Below, piece after piece: positions 1 to 4,938 of a stretch of 6,479 bases of DNA (the first letter of the stretch is position 1; the number at the start of each line of letters is the position of its first letter). Source of the DNA: Chloroflexota bacterium. Lineage in GTDB: Bacteria > Chloroflexota > Limnocylindria > Limnocylindrales > CSP1-4. Below the pieces are notes generated by a model that was not told the origin of the DNA, did no database searches, and saw only the letters and a list, made by a program, of their open reading frames with translations. The stretch covers positions 1-6,479 of the forward strand of contig JACDBP010000017.1 in the NCBI GenBank assembly GCA_013694835.1, in the 5' to 3' direction. The translations under genes were made by a program, and so were the position numbers.

Positions 1-60
1 GCTGTCCCCGGCCTGAACGCCATGGATCAGTTCCGGAAGCGTTCGATGGCGGTCTCGTGA
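1..60 (+). CDS. Possible C-terminal end of an upstream gene (partial)
   Basis: Reading from base 1 in frame 1 gives 19 codons and then a TGA at 58-60, ending in ...NAMDQFRKRSMAVS. Most third positions are G or C, as in the real genes of this window, and the frame enters from the left edge without a stop. Nineteen codons are too few to identify a family. Another plus-strand frame is also open from the edge to about 182, but its product looks like random GC-rich translation. No function is proposed, and the segment could equally be intergenic. Confidence 0.25.
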   Translation, partial: AVPGLNAMDQFRKRSMAVS

Positions 61-191
61 GCACAAACCGGGTTCTCCTGGCGGGCGGGGCAACGGGGTC
101 GCGCCGCGATCTCCTGGATACCAAGAACCAGTTCCGTACGTGGTGGGAAGGGCCCCCATCCGGCCGCGGAAACGCGCCGTGAGCGGTTCGG

Positions 192-197
192 TACTCT
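192..197 (+). promoter_or_regulatory. Possible -10 box for a leaderless hydrolase mRNA
   Basis: TACTCT fits the TANNNT -10 pattern and ends six bases before the ATG at 204. That is the spacing expected when transcription begins at the start codon itself. There is no Shine-Dalgarno sequence in front of this ATG, which agrees with leaderless expression. No good -35 hexamer is visible about 17 bases further upstream, so the call is weak. Confidence 0.3.
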
Positions 198-203
198 TCG
201 CCG

Positions 204-1067
204 ATGCCGGGACTGACACCGAACGTCGACTGGGACACGGAGCTGGGGGGAGGAGTGCGCGTGGCGCTCGTCCAGGCCGGCACGTTCATGTCGGATGCAG
301 GAACGGTCTTCGGGCCCGTACCACGGACGATGTGGCAGCGGCTCGTCGAGGCCGAGCTCAACCCTGACCAGACCCTCACCCAAGCGCTCAACTGCCTCCT
401 CGTCGATACGCCTGCGGGCCGGGTGCTCGTGGAGACCGGCATCGGCGAGCGCTACGACGACCACCACCGTCAGCAGCGAGGCGTGCACGGCGAGCCGATC
501 CTGCCGGCGCTGCGGACAGCCGGCTTCGACCCGGAAACGGTCGACCTGGTCGCGCTCTCCCACCTCCACTTCGACCATGCGGGCGGTCTCGTCGACGCTG
601 CCGGCGCGAGAGCCTTCCCGAGAGCGCGGGTGGTCGCCCAGCGAACCGAGTGGGAGTTCGCGCTGGGATCGAACCCGCGGCTCCAGGCCTCCTACGACCA
701 GCCGGAGCTGCGCCTGGCGGAGGCATGGGGACTCGAGGGCGCGGCAGAGGATACCGCGGAGGTGATGCCGGGGGTGAGCGTGGTGCGGACGGGCGGCCAT
801 TCCGGTGGGCACCAGGCGATCGTCGTCCGGGGGGCGGTCCGGACCCTCGGGTTCTTCGGCGACCTGTGCATGAGGCCATGGTCGGCGAACCCGCGTTGGG
901 TGCCGTCGTTCGACGACTTCCCGCTCACCAGCGTGGAGGTCAAGGCCTCGCTGTTCGCCCAGGCCGCGGACGAGGCGTGGACGATCGTCCTCTCGCACGA
1001 GCCGCTGCGTCCGGTCGGCGCGATCACGCGAGACCGCGACCGCTTCCGCTTCGAACCCTCGATCTGA
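204..1067 (+). CDS. MBL-fold metallo-hydrolase
   Basis: A 287-residue metallo-beta-lactamase-fold hydrolase, probably cytoplasmic since no signal peptide is seen. The metal-binding set is complete: the HxHxDH motif as SHLHFDHAGG (His120, His122, Asp124, His125), His199 in TGGHSGGH, Asp220 in FFGD, and His265 in LSHEP. This predicts an active two-metal hydrolase. The opening AGTFMSDAGTVFGPVP resembles the lactonase-like / quorum-quenching type of single-domain MBL proteins, but the substrate cannot be read from sequence. The VLVETGIG strand carries Glu77 where relatives commonly have Asp. The start is uncertain. ATG 204 has no ribosome binding site, whereas GTG 261 lies seven bases after GGAGG (249-253) and would remove 19 residues, and GTG 255 is also in frame. 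I kept ATG 204 because the residues it adds lead naturally into the first strand. The gene is convergent with the tlpA-like gene, with 13 bases between stop codons. Confidence 0.9.
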   Translation: MPGLTPNVDWDTELGGGVRVALVQAGTFMSDAGTVFGPVPRTMWQRLVEAELNPDQTLTQALNCLLVDTPAGRVLVETGIGERYDDHHRQQRGVHGEPILPALRTAGFDPETVDLVALSHLHFDHAGGLVDAAGARAFPRARVVAQRTEWEFALGSNPRLQASYDQPELRLAEAWGLEGAAEDTAEVMPGVSVVRTGGHSGGHQAIVVRGAVRTLGFFGDLCMRPWSANPRWVPSFDDFPLTSVEVKASLFAQAADEAWTIVLSHEPLRPVGAITRDRDRFRFEPSI

Positions 1068-1080
1068 CCTCCAAGACCGA

Positions 1081-1752
1081 TCAGCGGGCCTCGAGGAGCG
1101 GGCCGATGATGGCCTCGGCTTCGGCCTCCGTGATCGGGCCGTTCACCACCCTGCGGATGACCCCGTCCCGGTCCAGGAAGAGGTGTGTCGGCAGCCCGAA
1201 GATCCGGTAGGTCTTGAAGATCGCCGACGTAGCATCGAAGCCGATCGTGTAGGCGAGCTCGTACCTGGAGGCGTACGCACGCACGTCCTCCGGCGAGGTC
1301 TCCTGGACGCTGATGCCGAGCACCACGAGCCCCTCGACCCGATGCCGCTCGAAGACCGCCCGAACGACCGGTACCTCCTCCTGGCAGGGTGGGCACCACG
1401 TCGCCCAGAAGTTGATCCAGACCGGTCGACCCCGGAGATCGGCGAGGCGAACGGGCCGCTCGTCGAGGTCCACCAGCTCCACGGATCTGCCATCGACCGT
1501 TCCCGCCAGCTCCGGGGCCAGGTCGCCGACGCGCAGCCCTGCTGTCGGCGCAGCGATGAGGAACTGGCTCGAGCCGGGACGGGCGGTGGGCGGTGGGGCC
1601 ACGTCGATCGGCATCGTGACGATCGTGAGCACCAGCCCCGCGCCGACCAGGACGCCGAGGATGGTCAGGAGGTGGCGCACCGAGAACGGGCCGATCCCAC
1701 GGCGCGGCCGGCGGGCATCGATCTCCAGGGCAGGGTCGGTAGCCGACGCCAT
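1081..1752 (-). CDS. TlpA/ResA-type membrane-anchored thioredoxin
   Basis: A 223-residue thiol-disulfide oxidoreductase. Residues 1-25 are basic and cytoplasmic. Residues about 27-47 form one transmembrane anchor (LLTILGVLVGAGLVLTIV). A proline-rich linker follows, then a thioredoxin domain from about 75 to 220. The active site is WCPPC (Cys120, Cys123), and the cis-proline is Pro188 in FGLPTH. ResA, CcmG and TlpA proteins have this design and reduce exported proteins, classically the heme-binding cysteines of apocytochrome c, using electrons from CcdA. The ATG overlaps the ccdA stop as TGATG, so translation is probably coupled; only a weak GGG-like ribosome site lies upstream. A much longer open frame runs upstream but is out of frame through ccdA and is spurious. 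ResA is the closest named match, but a general TlpA role is equally possible. Confidence 0.9.
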   Translation of the reverse strand: MASATDPALEIDARRPRRGIGPFSVRHLLTILGVLVGAGLVLTIVTMPIDVAPPPTARPGSSQFLIAAPTAGLRVGDLAPELAGTVDGRSVELVDLDERPVRLADLRGRPVWINFWATWCPPCQEEVPVVRAVFERHRVEGLVVLGISVQETSPEDVRAYASRYELAYTIGFDATSAIFKTYRIFGLPTHLFLDRDGVIRRVVNGPITEAEAEAIIGPLLEAR

Positions 1753-2564
1753 CAGACCCGTGGCGTCAGGAAGCTGAATCGGGCGGCGATGAACGTCAAC
1801 CAGTCGAACATGACCGCCAAGCCGATGACCACCACGAGGAGGCCGCCGACGATCTCGATGAGGCGGCCGTGCCGCAGCAGCGGCCGGGTGATCGCCGGAG
1901 CGCGGTCGAGGGCCAGCGCGAGCAGCACGAACGGGATGCCGAGGCCGAGCGAGTAGGCCGTGAACAGCACGGCCGCCTGCGTGCTGGGACCGCCTGCCGA
2001 AAGCGCGAAGATCGCACCGAGGGTGGGTCCGACGCAGGGTGTCCAGCCGAAACCAAAGACGGCACCCAGGCCGAATGCACCTAACGCATTCGTGGCACCG
2101 CTCGGGCGCCCAGAGCGCCGCGCCCGTTCGTCCAGTGGGCGCCAGGTGCGCATCAGCGCGCCCAGGCGGAGGACGCCCGCAAGGTTCAGCCCGAGGACGA
2201 CCAGGATGGCCCCGCCGACGAAGCGGACGACGTCGAGCTGCTGCGGCGTGAGCCCCTGGAACGCGTACTGGGCGGCCGTGCCGAGGATCGTGAACACGCC
2301 GCCGAAGCCGAGCACGAAGAGCAGCGCGTGCGGGAGGACCTGTCGCCGGCGGGCGGCCACGGACGAGGGCGGGGGCGTGACGACCGAGGTGGTGCCGGAC
2401 GTCGCCCCGGCGCTGGCCATCGCGGCCTGCAGCGCCACTGTCCGCTGGGAGACGGCGATGGCGCCGAGCTGACCCAGGTACGCGGGCACGACCGGCAACA
2501 CGCACGGCGAGAGGAACGAGACGAGTCCCGCGATGACGGCCGCCGCGATCGTCAGCTCACCCAT
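1752..2564 (-). CDS. ccdA: Cytochrome c biogenesis protein CcdA (thiol transporter)
   Basis: A 270-residue polytopic membrane protein of the CcdA/DsbD-beta family, which passes electrons from cytoplasmic thioredoxin across the membrane to extracytoplasmic thiol proteins. The two redox cysteines are in the expected contexts: Cys21 in LSPCVLPVVPAYL at the end of helix 1, and Cys177 in GWTPCVGPTLGAIF in helix 4. Hydrophobic segments fall at about 4-33, 78-98, 112-133, 160-188, 196-220 and 236-256, giving the usual six helices. The loop between helices 1 and 2 (about 38-78) is Ser/Thr/Ala/Pro-rich and looks somewhat long. The start at MGEL is chosen because it begins one base after the upstream stop and puts helix 1 at the N-terminus; the longer in-frame extension overlaps the upstream gene. 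It is translationally linked on both sides, to the glutaredoxin-like gene (TGAAATG) and to the tlpA-like gene (TGATG). Confidence 0.93.
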   Translation of the reverse strand: MGELTIAAAVIAGLVSFLSPCVLPVVPAYLGQLGAIAVSQRTVALQAAMASAGATSGTTSVVTPPPSSVAARRRQVLPHALLFVLGFGGVFTILGTAAQYAFQGLTPQQLDVVRFVGGAILVVLGLNLAGVLRLGALMRTWRPLDERARRSGRPSGATNALGAFGLGAVFGFGWTPCVGPTLGAIFALSAGGPSTQAAVLFTAYSLGLGIPFVLLALALDRAPAITRPLLRHGRLIEIVGGLLVVVIGLAVMFDWLTFIAARFSFLTPRV

Positions 2565-2565
2565 T

Positions 2566-2856
2566 TCAGGCCAGGCGGGCGTCGAGCGTATCCACGAGGA
2601 ACCGGCGGATCGCTCGCTGGCCCATCGCCAGCGAGAGCTCGCGTCCCTCGAGGACCAGCACCGGGACGCGATAGCCGAACGCGCGCTCCGTCTCAGCGTC
2701 GCGGGCGACGTCGATGGCATGGACTTTGGGCACCATCGCACCGCACTTCACACGTTCCTCCAACACCGCCTGAAGCGCCCGCCGCGCGTCATCGCACAGC
2801 TCGCAGTCGGCACGCTCGTAGAAGCGCAGGGTGGGAAGTGGTCCAGGAGAGGTCAT
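2566..2856 (-). CDS. Glutaredoxin-like small CxxC protein
   Basis: A 96-residue protein of the glutaredoxin/thioredoxin fold, resembling the glutaredoxin-like DUF836 group. A first strand (LRFYERADC) leads into the active site Cys18-Glu-Leu-Cys21, followed by a helix. The cis-proline segment GYRVPVLVLEG (Pro65) and a C-terminal helix complete the fold. It has no signal peptide, so it should be cytoplasmic. The ATG at 2856 is preferred because GGAG (2866-2863) lies six bases upstream. An in-frame GTG at 2868 would add four residues but overlaps that ribosome site. As first gene of the operon it could be the cytoplasmic reductant for CcdA, or simply a co-regulated thiol protein; the partnership is inferred from position. 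An extra cysteine, Cys38, lies in ERVKCGAM. Confidence 0.85.
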   Translation of the reverse strand: MTSPGPLPTLRFYERADCELCDDARRALQAVLEERVKCGAMVPKVHAIDVARDAETERAFGYRVPVLVLEGRELSLAMGQRAIRRFLVDTLDARLA

Positions 2857-2862
2857 CGGTGG

Positions 2863-2866
2863 CTCC
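2863..2866 (-). promoter_or_regulatory. Ribosome binding site that decides the glutaredoxin-like start
   Basis: GGAG on the minus strand stands six bases ahead of the ATG at 2856. It favours that ATG over the in-frame GTG at 2868, which overlaps the site. Confidence 0.6.
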
Positions 2867-2883
2867 ACGATCGTAGCAGCCGA

Positions 2884-2910
2884 AACGCCCGGAGCGGCGG
2901 GACGGTTCCC
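2884..2910 (-). promoter_or_regulatory. Candidate ECF-sigma (SigR/SigH-like) promoter
   Basis: On the minus strand GGGAAC (2910-2905) is followed after exactly 18 bases by GTT (2886-2884). Thiol-stress ECF sigma factors of the SigR/SigH type recognise GGAAT or GGAAC, a spacer of about 18, and GTT. Transcription would start near 2877-2875, leaving a leader of about 20 bases that contains the GGAG ribosome site before ATG 2856. The genes downstream are all thiol-disulfide proteins, the typical cargo of such promoters. The match is short, so chance occurrence in GC-rich DNA is possible. An overlapping TACGAT (2875-2870) is too close to the gene to combine with the ribosome site. Confidence 0.4.
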
Positions 2911-2920
2911 GGACGCGCGT

Positions 2921-2926
2921 TACGAT
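2921..2926 (+). promoter_or_regulatory. Possible -10 box for tRNA-Arg
   Basis: TACGAT matches TANNNT and ends ten bases before the mature 5' end of the tRNA at 2937. That would give a very short 5' leader. There is no recognisable -35 at the right distance, so support is limited to position and composition. Confidence 0.3.
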
Positions 2927-2936
2927 GACCGCCCGC

Positions 2937-3012
2937 GCCCCCGTAGCTCAGTGGATAGAGCGGCACCGTCCTAAGGTGCGCGTCGGCGGTTCGAGTCCGT
3001 CCGGGGGCGCCA
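2937..3012 (+). tRNA. tRNA-Arg (anticodon CCT)
   Basis: A full cloverleaf can be folded by eye. The acceptor stem GCCCCCG (2937-2943) pairs with CGGGGGC (3002-3008). The D stem is GCTC/GAGC (2946-2949, 2958-2961). The anticodon stem is GCACC/GGTGC (2963-2967, 2975-2979). The T stem is GGCGG/CCGTC with one G-T pair, around loop TTCGAGT (2990-2996). The seven-base anticodon loop GTCCTAA places CCT at 2970-2972, reading the AGG arginine codon. The discriminator is G3009, and CCA is encoded at 3010-3012. Base 32 is a G where a pyrimidine is usual. It is transcribed divergently from the thiol-redox operon. Confidence 0.95.
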
Positions 3013-3102
3013 CACGGCCACCTCGGCGCGGCGTGGGAGACACGGCGCGGACCCGATGCCACGACCCGCCGCCTGCTTACCGCGAACAACCCGGCGGCCG
3101 AT

Positions 3103-3107
3103 GGAGG
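3103..3107 (+). promoter_or_regulatory. Ribosome binding site fixing the DUF4259 GTG start
   Basis: GGAGG lies seven bases before GTG 3115, an ideal spacing. The family's conserved opening MGTWGPGVF begins exactly at that GTG, so site and homology agree. An ATG at 3101 just before it is in a different frame. Confidence 0.75.
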
Positions 3108-3114
3108 ATCGTCT

Positions 3115-3543
3115 GTGGGGACGTGGGGTCCTGGGGTCTTCTCCGACGACCTTGCTGCGGACATCCGCACGGACTGGCGCGACCTGGTCGTGCAAAGGGT
3201 CGACGACGCCGAGGCGACGAGGCGGATCGTGGAGAGATATGCCGAGGAGCTCTCGGACGATGAGCAGGCCGATGTCGTCTGGATCGCCTTGGCGGCAGCT
3301 CAGCATGAGACCGGACGGCTTAACGAGGTCGTTCGGGCCAATGCTCTCGCCGCTATTGCCGGAGGTCGGGACGTCGCTCGGTGGGCTCAGGAGGATCACT
3401 CGTCTGCCCGTCAGCGCGCCAGAGTCCTCGAGAAACTCGCCGGTCGACTGAGCGGGATCACCCGCGCGCGCGTCCCGTGCCACCATGTCGACGCTCACGT
3501 CGACCCCGTACCGACAGGAGGTGACCGATGCCGATGTACCTGA
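3115..3543 (+). CDS. DUF4259 domain-containing protein
   Basis: A 142-residue soluble protein beginning MGTWGPGVFSDDLAADIRTD, the signature opening of DUF4259 proteins (MGTWGxGxFxxDxAxD). A largely helical, acidic domain runs from about 12 to 110 (RRIVERYAEELSDDEQADV, then IALAAAQHETGRL). The molecular function of the family is unknown. From about residue 113 the tail (ITRARVPCHHVDAHVDPVP) is less family-like and contains the ribosome site of the next gene in its coding sequence. The stop lies 16 bases inside the downstream gyd-like gene, so the two are probably co-expressed. A few codons (AGG, AGA, TAT, CTT, GCT) look less GC-biased than in neighbouring genes, a weak hint of separate ancestry. 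There is no strong promoter in the 102 bases after the tRNA, so read-through from the tRNA is possible. Confidence 0.85.
   Translation: MGTWGPGVFSDDLAADIRTDWRDLVVQRVDDAEATRRIVERYAEELSDDEQADVVWIALAAAQHETGRLNEVVRANALAAIAGGRDVARWAQEDHSSARQRARVLEKLAGRLSGITRARVPCHHVDAHVDPVPTGGDRCRCT
3516..3524 (+). promoter_or_regulatory. Strong internal Shine-Dalgarno for the GYD gene
   Basis: AGGAGGTGA is a nine-base complement to the 16S rRNA tail and lies three bases before ATG 3528 (about six bases from the GGAGG core). It sits inside the 3' end of the DUF4259 gene. The GYD protein should therefore be translated efficiently and independently even though its gene overlaps the upstream one. Confidence 0.75.
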
Positions 3544-3854
3544 CTCGCTTCAGCTACACCGCCGAGGCCTGGGCTCGACTGGCCGAGCATCCGGAGGATC
3601 GGCGCGAGGCGGCGCGTTCCTACATCGAGTCCGTTGGGGGGAAGCTCCACGGCTTCTGGTACGCGCTCGGAGAGTACGACGGTTACAACTTGTGGGAGGC
3701 CCCGGACAACGTGTCGATAGCGGCCGTCGCGATCGCGATCAGTGGCGGCGGGGCGCTTTCGAAGCTCGAGACCACGGCCCTGCTGACGGTCGAGGAGACG
3801 CTGGAAGCGCTCGGGCGGGTCGGATCGATCCGCTACCGTCCGCCCGGCGGTTGA
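3528..3854 (+). CDS. GYD domain-containing protein
   Basis: A 108-residue protein of the GYD family (small ferredoxin-like alpha/beta proteins of unknown function). Family traits visible in order are: an opening strand MYLTRFSYT; a helix with EDRREAARSYIESVGGKL; the diagnostic FWYALGEYDGYNLWEAPDN, with Gly48-x-Tyr50-Asp51; a helix SIAAVAIAISGGG; and a closing strand LETTALLTVEE. There is no signal peptide or membrane segment, so it should be cytoplasmic. The start is firm because of the AGGAGGTGA site just upstream. It overlaps the DUF4259 gene by 16 bases and is convergent with the PPK2 gene, with only ten bases between stops and no obvious terminator. Family members occur singly or in small operons; a ligand or enzymatic role cannot be assigned. 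Confidence 0.87.
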   Translation: MPMYLTRFSYTAEAWARLAEHPEDRREAARSYIESVGGKLHGFWYALGEYDGYNLWEAPDNVSIAAVAIAISGGGALSKLETTALLTVEETLEALGRVGSIRYRPPGG

Positions 3855-3864
3855 CTCGGGTCTC

Positions 3865-4698
3865 TTAGTTCCGACCTTTGCCGGCCGGCGCCTCCTCCTC
3901 GGCCTCGGCGCGCTTCTTGGCGCCATGACGGTCCCTCGCCTCGGTCCACGCCTCCTTGTGCGACCGAAGCCGCTCGGCCAGGGCTTCCGCGACCGACAGG
4001 TTGTGATACCACTGGTGGTCGGCGGAAACGATGTGCCACGGGGCCTCCAGCGTGGCGGTCGCGCTCATCGTGTGCTCGTAGGCGGCCATGTAGCGGTCCC
4101 ATTCCCGTCGGGCCTTCCAGTCGCGGGCGGATGCCAGCCACGGCTCGCGGTCCATGCGCTCCCAGAGCCGACGCTCCTGCTCATCCCGGCTCACGTGCAG
4201 GAAGAACTTCTCGACGAGGATCCCACCGTGCAGGAGCAGCCGCTCGAAGGCGATGACATCCTCCACCCGGACCTCGAGATCTTCGTCGGAGATCTCACCC
4301 TCGACCTGCGGCAAGACCAGCTGCTCGTAGTAGGAGCGGTCGAAGATGACCACCTCGCCGCGAGCAGGTGACTCGACGTCGGCGCGCCAGATGAAGTGAT
4401 GCTTCTCCTCTTCATCGGTCATCTGACCGAAGTGCTTGACCCGGATCGCCTCGGGATTGGCGAGGAGGAACACGTTCTGGATCGTCACGTCCTTGCCTGC
4501 CGCGTCCATGCCCTGGAGCACGACGAGCAGACCGCTGGCCTTGCCGGCGAACATCAGCCCCTGAAGCTCTCGGAGCTCTTTGGACAGCACGTCGAGCTGG
4601 TCCTCCGCGGCCTCCGGCGTGAGGTCCCCGTGGTCCCCGGGATCGACGTCATCCAGGCGCAGCTTTCGAGTACCGTCGACGGTCGTGGCATAGGTCAT
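3865..4698 (-). CDS. PPK2-family polyphosphate kinase
   Basis: A 277-residue single-domain PPK2 protein, a cytoplasmic enzyme transferring phosphate between polyphosphate and nucleotides. The Walker A motif is GMDAAGKD (63-70, with Lys69), preceded by LLVVLQ. The Walker B segment is EVVIFDRSYYEQLVL (115-129, with Asp120 and Arg121). The lid region has RDEQERRLWER (171-181), followed by the family pattern of tryptophans around DW..RREWDRY and APWHIVSAD. Length and single-domain layout suit the nucleotide-phosphorylating subfamilies (NDP or NMP kinases using polyphosphate), although the exact class and phosphate acceptor cannot be decided by eye. The lysine- and glutamate-rich C-terminus (251-277) is probably disordered. 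The start is ATG 4698, with AAAGGGGGG (4711-4703) four bases upstream. It is transcribed away from the DUF4331 gene. Confidence 0.9.
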   Translation of the reverse strand: MTYATTVDGTRKLRLDDVDPGDHGDLTPEAAEDQLDVLSKELRELQGLMFAGKASGLLVVLQGMDAAGKDVTIQNVFLLANPEAIRVKHFGQMTDEEEKHHFIWRADVESPARGEVVIFDRSYYEQLVLPQVEGEISDEDLEVRVEDVIAFERLLLHGGILVEKFFLHVSRDEQERRLWERMDREPWLASARDWKARREWDRYMAAYEHTMSATATLEAPWHIVSADHQWYHNLSVAEALAERLRSHKEAWTEARDRHGAKKRAEAEEEAPAGKGRN

Positions 4699-4938
4699 GG
4701 AGCCCCCCTTTGTTCGTGCCGGCAGCCTGATGCTACCGAAGGCCGGTCATCCGCGATGGTGCGGCCGGCTGGGTCCTGACGCATCGCGCGCGCTCCGTTC
4801 ATCCATCGGAGCCGGCGCCACGCAGAGAACCCACAAGAACGGTCGGCGGCAGTCGCGACACGCCGATCGCGCGAATCGAGGCACGGCAGCCGGGACCCCG
4901 GCGCCGGTCATCTCCGAACGAGAAGGGAGCTCAAGTTC
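4699..4938. other. Divergent intergenic spacer with a short direct repeat
   Basis: These 240 bases separate PPK2 (-) and the DUF4331 gene (+) and must hold promoters for both. On the minus strand TAGCAT (4735-4730) could be the PPK2 -10, but the matching -35 region is poor. The ten-base sequence GCCGGTCATC occurs twice in direct orientation (4742-4751 and 4903-4912), once near each gene. GCCGG (4742-4746) with CCGGC (4765-4769), and CCGC (4751-4754) with GCGG (4761-4764), could form an imperfect hairpin. A shorter CCGGGACCCCGG inverted repeat lies near 4890-4901. An open frame crosses the spacer but does not look like a gene. Confidence 0.35.
4922..4929 (+). promoter_or_regulatory. Ribosome binding site fixing the DUF4331 GTG start
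   Basis: GAAGGGAG ends nine bases before GTG 4939. That GTG is followed at once by a positively charged, then hydrophobic signal sequence, so this start is well supported. Confidence 0.6.

Noticed and set aside
27..998. A 323-residue minus-strand open frame opposite the MBL hydrolase
   Set aside because: It is an antisense shadow: composition is Arg/Pro/His-rich with no domain, and the plus strand there encodes a complete hydrolase with all metal ligands.
1753..2505. N-terminal extension of the TlpA-like protein to 474 residues
   Set aside because: The added part is an out-of-frame reading of ccdA, rich in Arg, Pro and Gly. The thioredoxin protein has a good start at 1752 with its own membrane anchor.
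2565..2741. Longer ccdA start reaching 2741
   Set aside because: The extra residues are read through the glutaredoxin-like gene in another frame. MGEL at 2564 gives the normal CcdA N-terminus immediately before helix 1.
3465..3476. Alternating CG run (CGCGCGCG) in the DUF4259 tail, with a similar one near 4784
   Set aside because: Short runs like this are expected at this GC content and have no associated structure.
3724..3740. GCGATCGCGATC palindromic stretch
   Set aside because: A single occurrence inside the GYD coding sequence, explained by ordinary Ala/Ile codons; no dispersed repeat family is visible.
2937..3854. Genomic island integrated at the tRNA-Arg gene
   Set aside because: I found no second copy of the tRNA 3' end in the window and no integrase or other mobility gene, so only a weak possibility remains.
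3855..3864. Terminator between the convergent GYD and PPK2 genes
   Set aside because: Only ten bases separate the stops and no stem followed by a T-run can be drawn there. The same holds for the 13-base spacer at 1068-1080.
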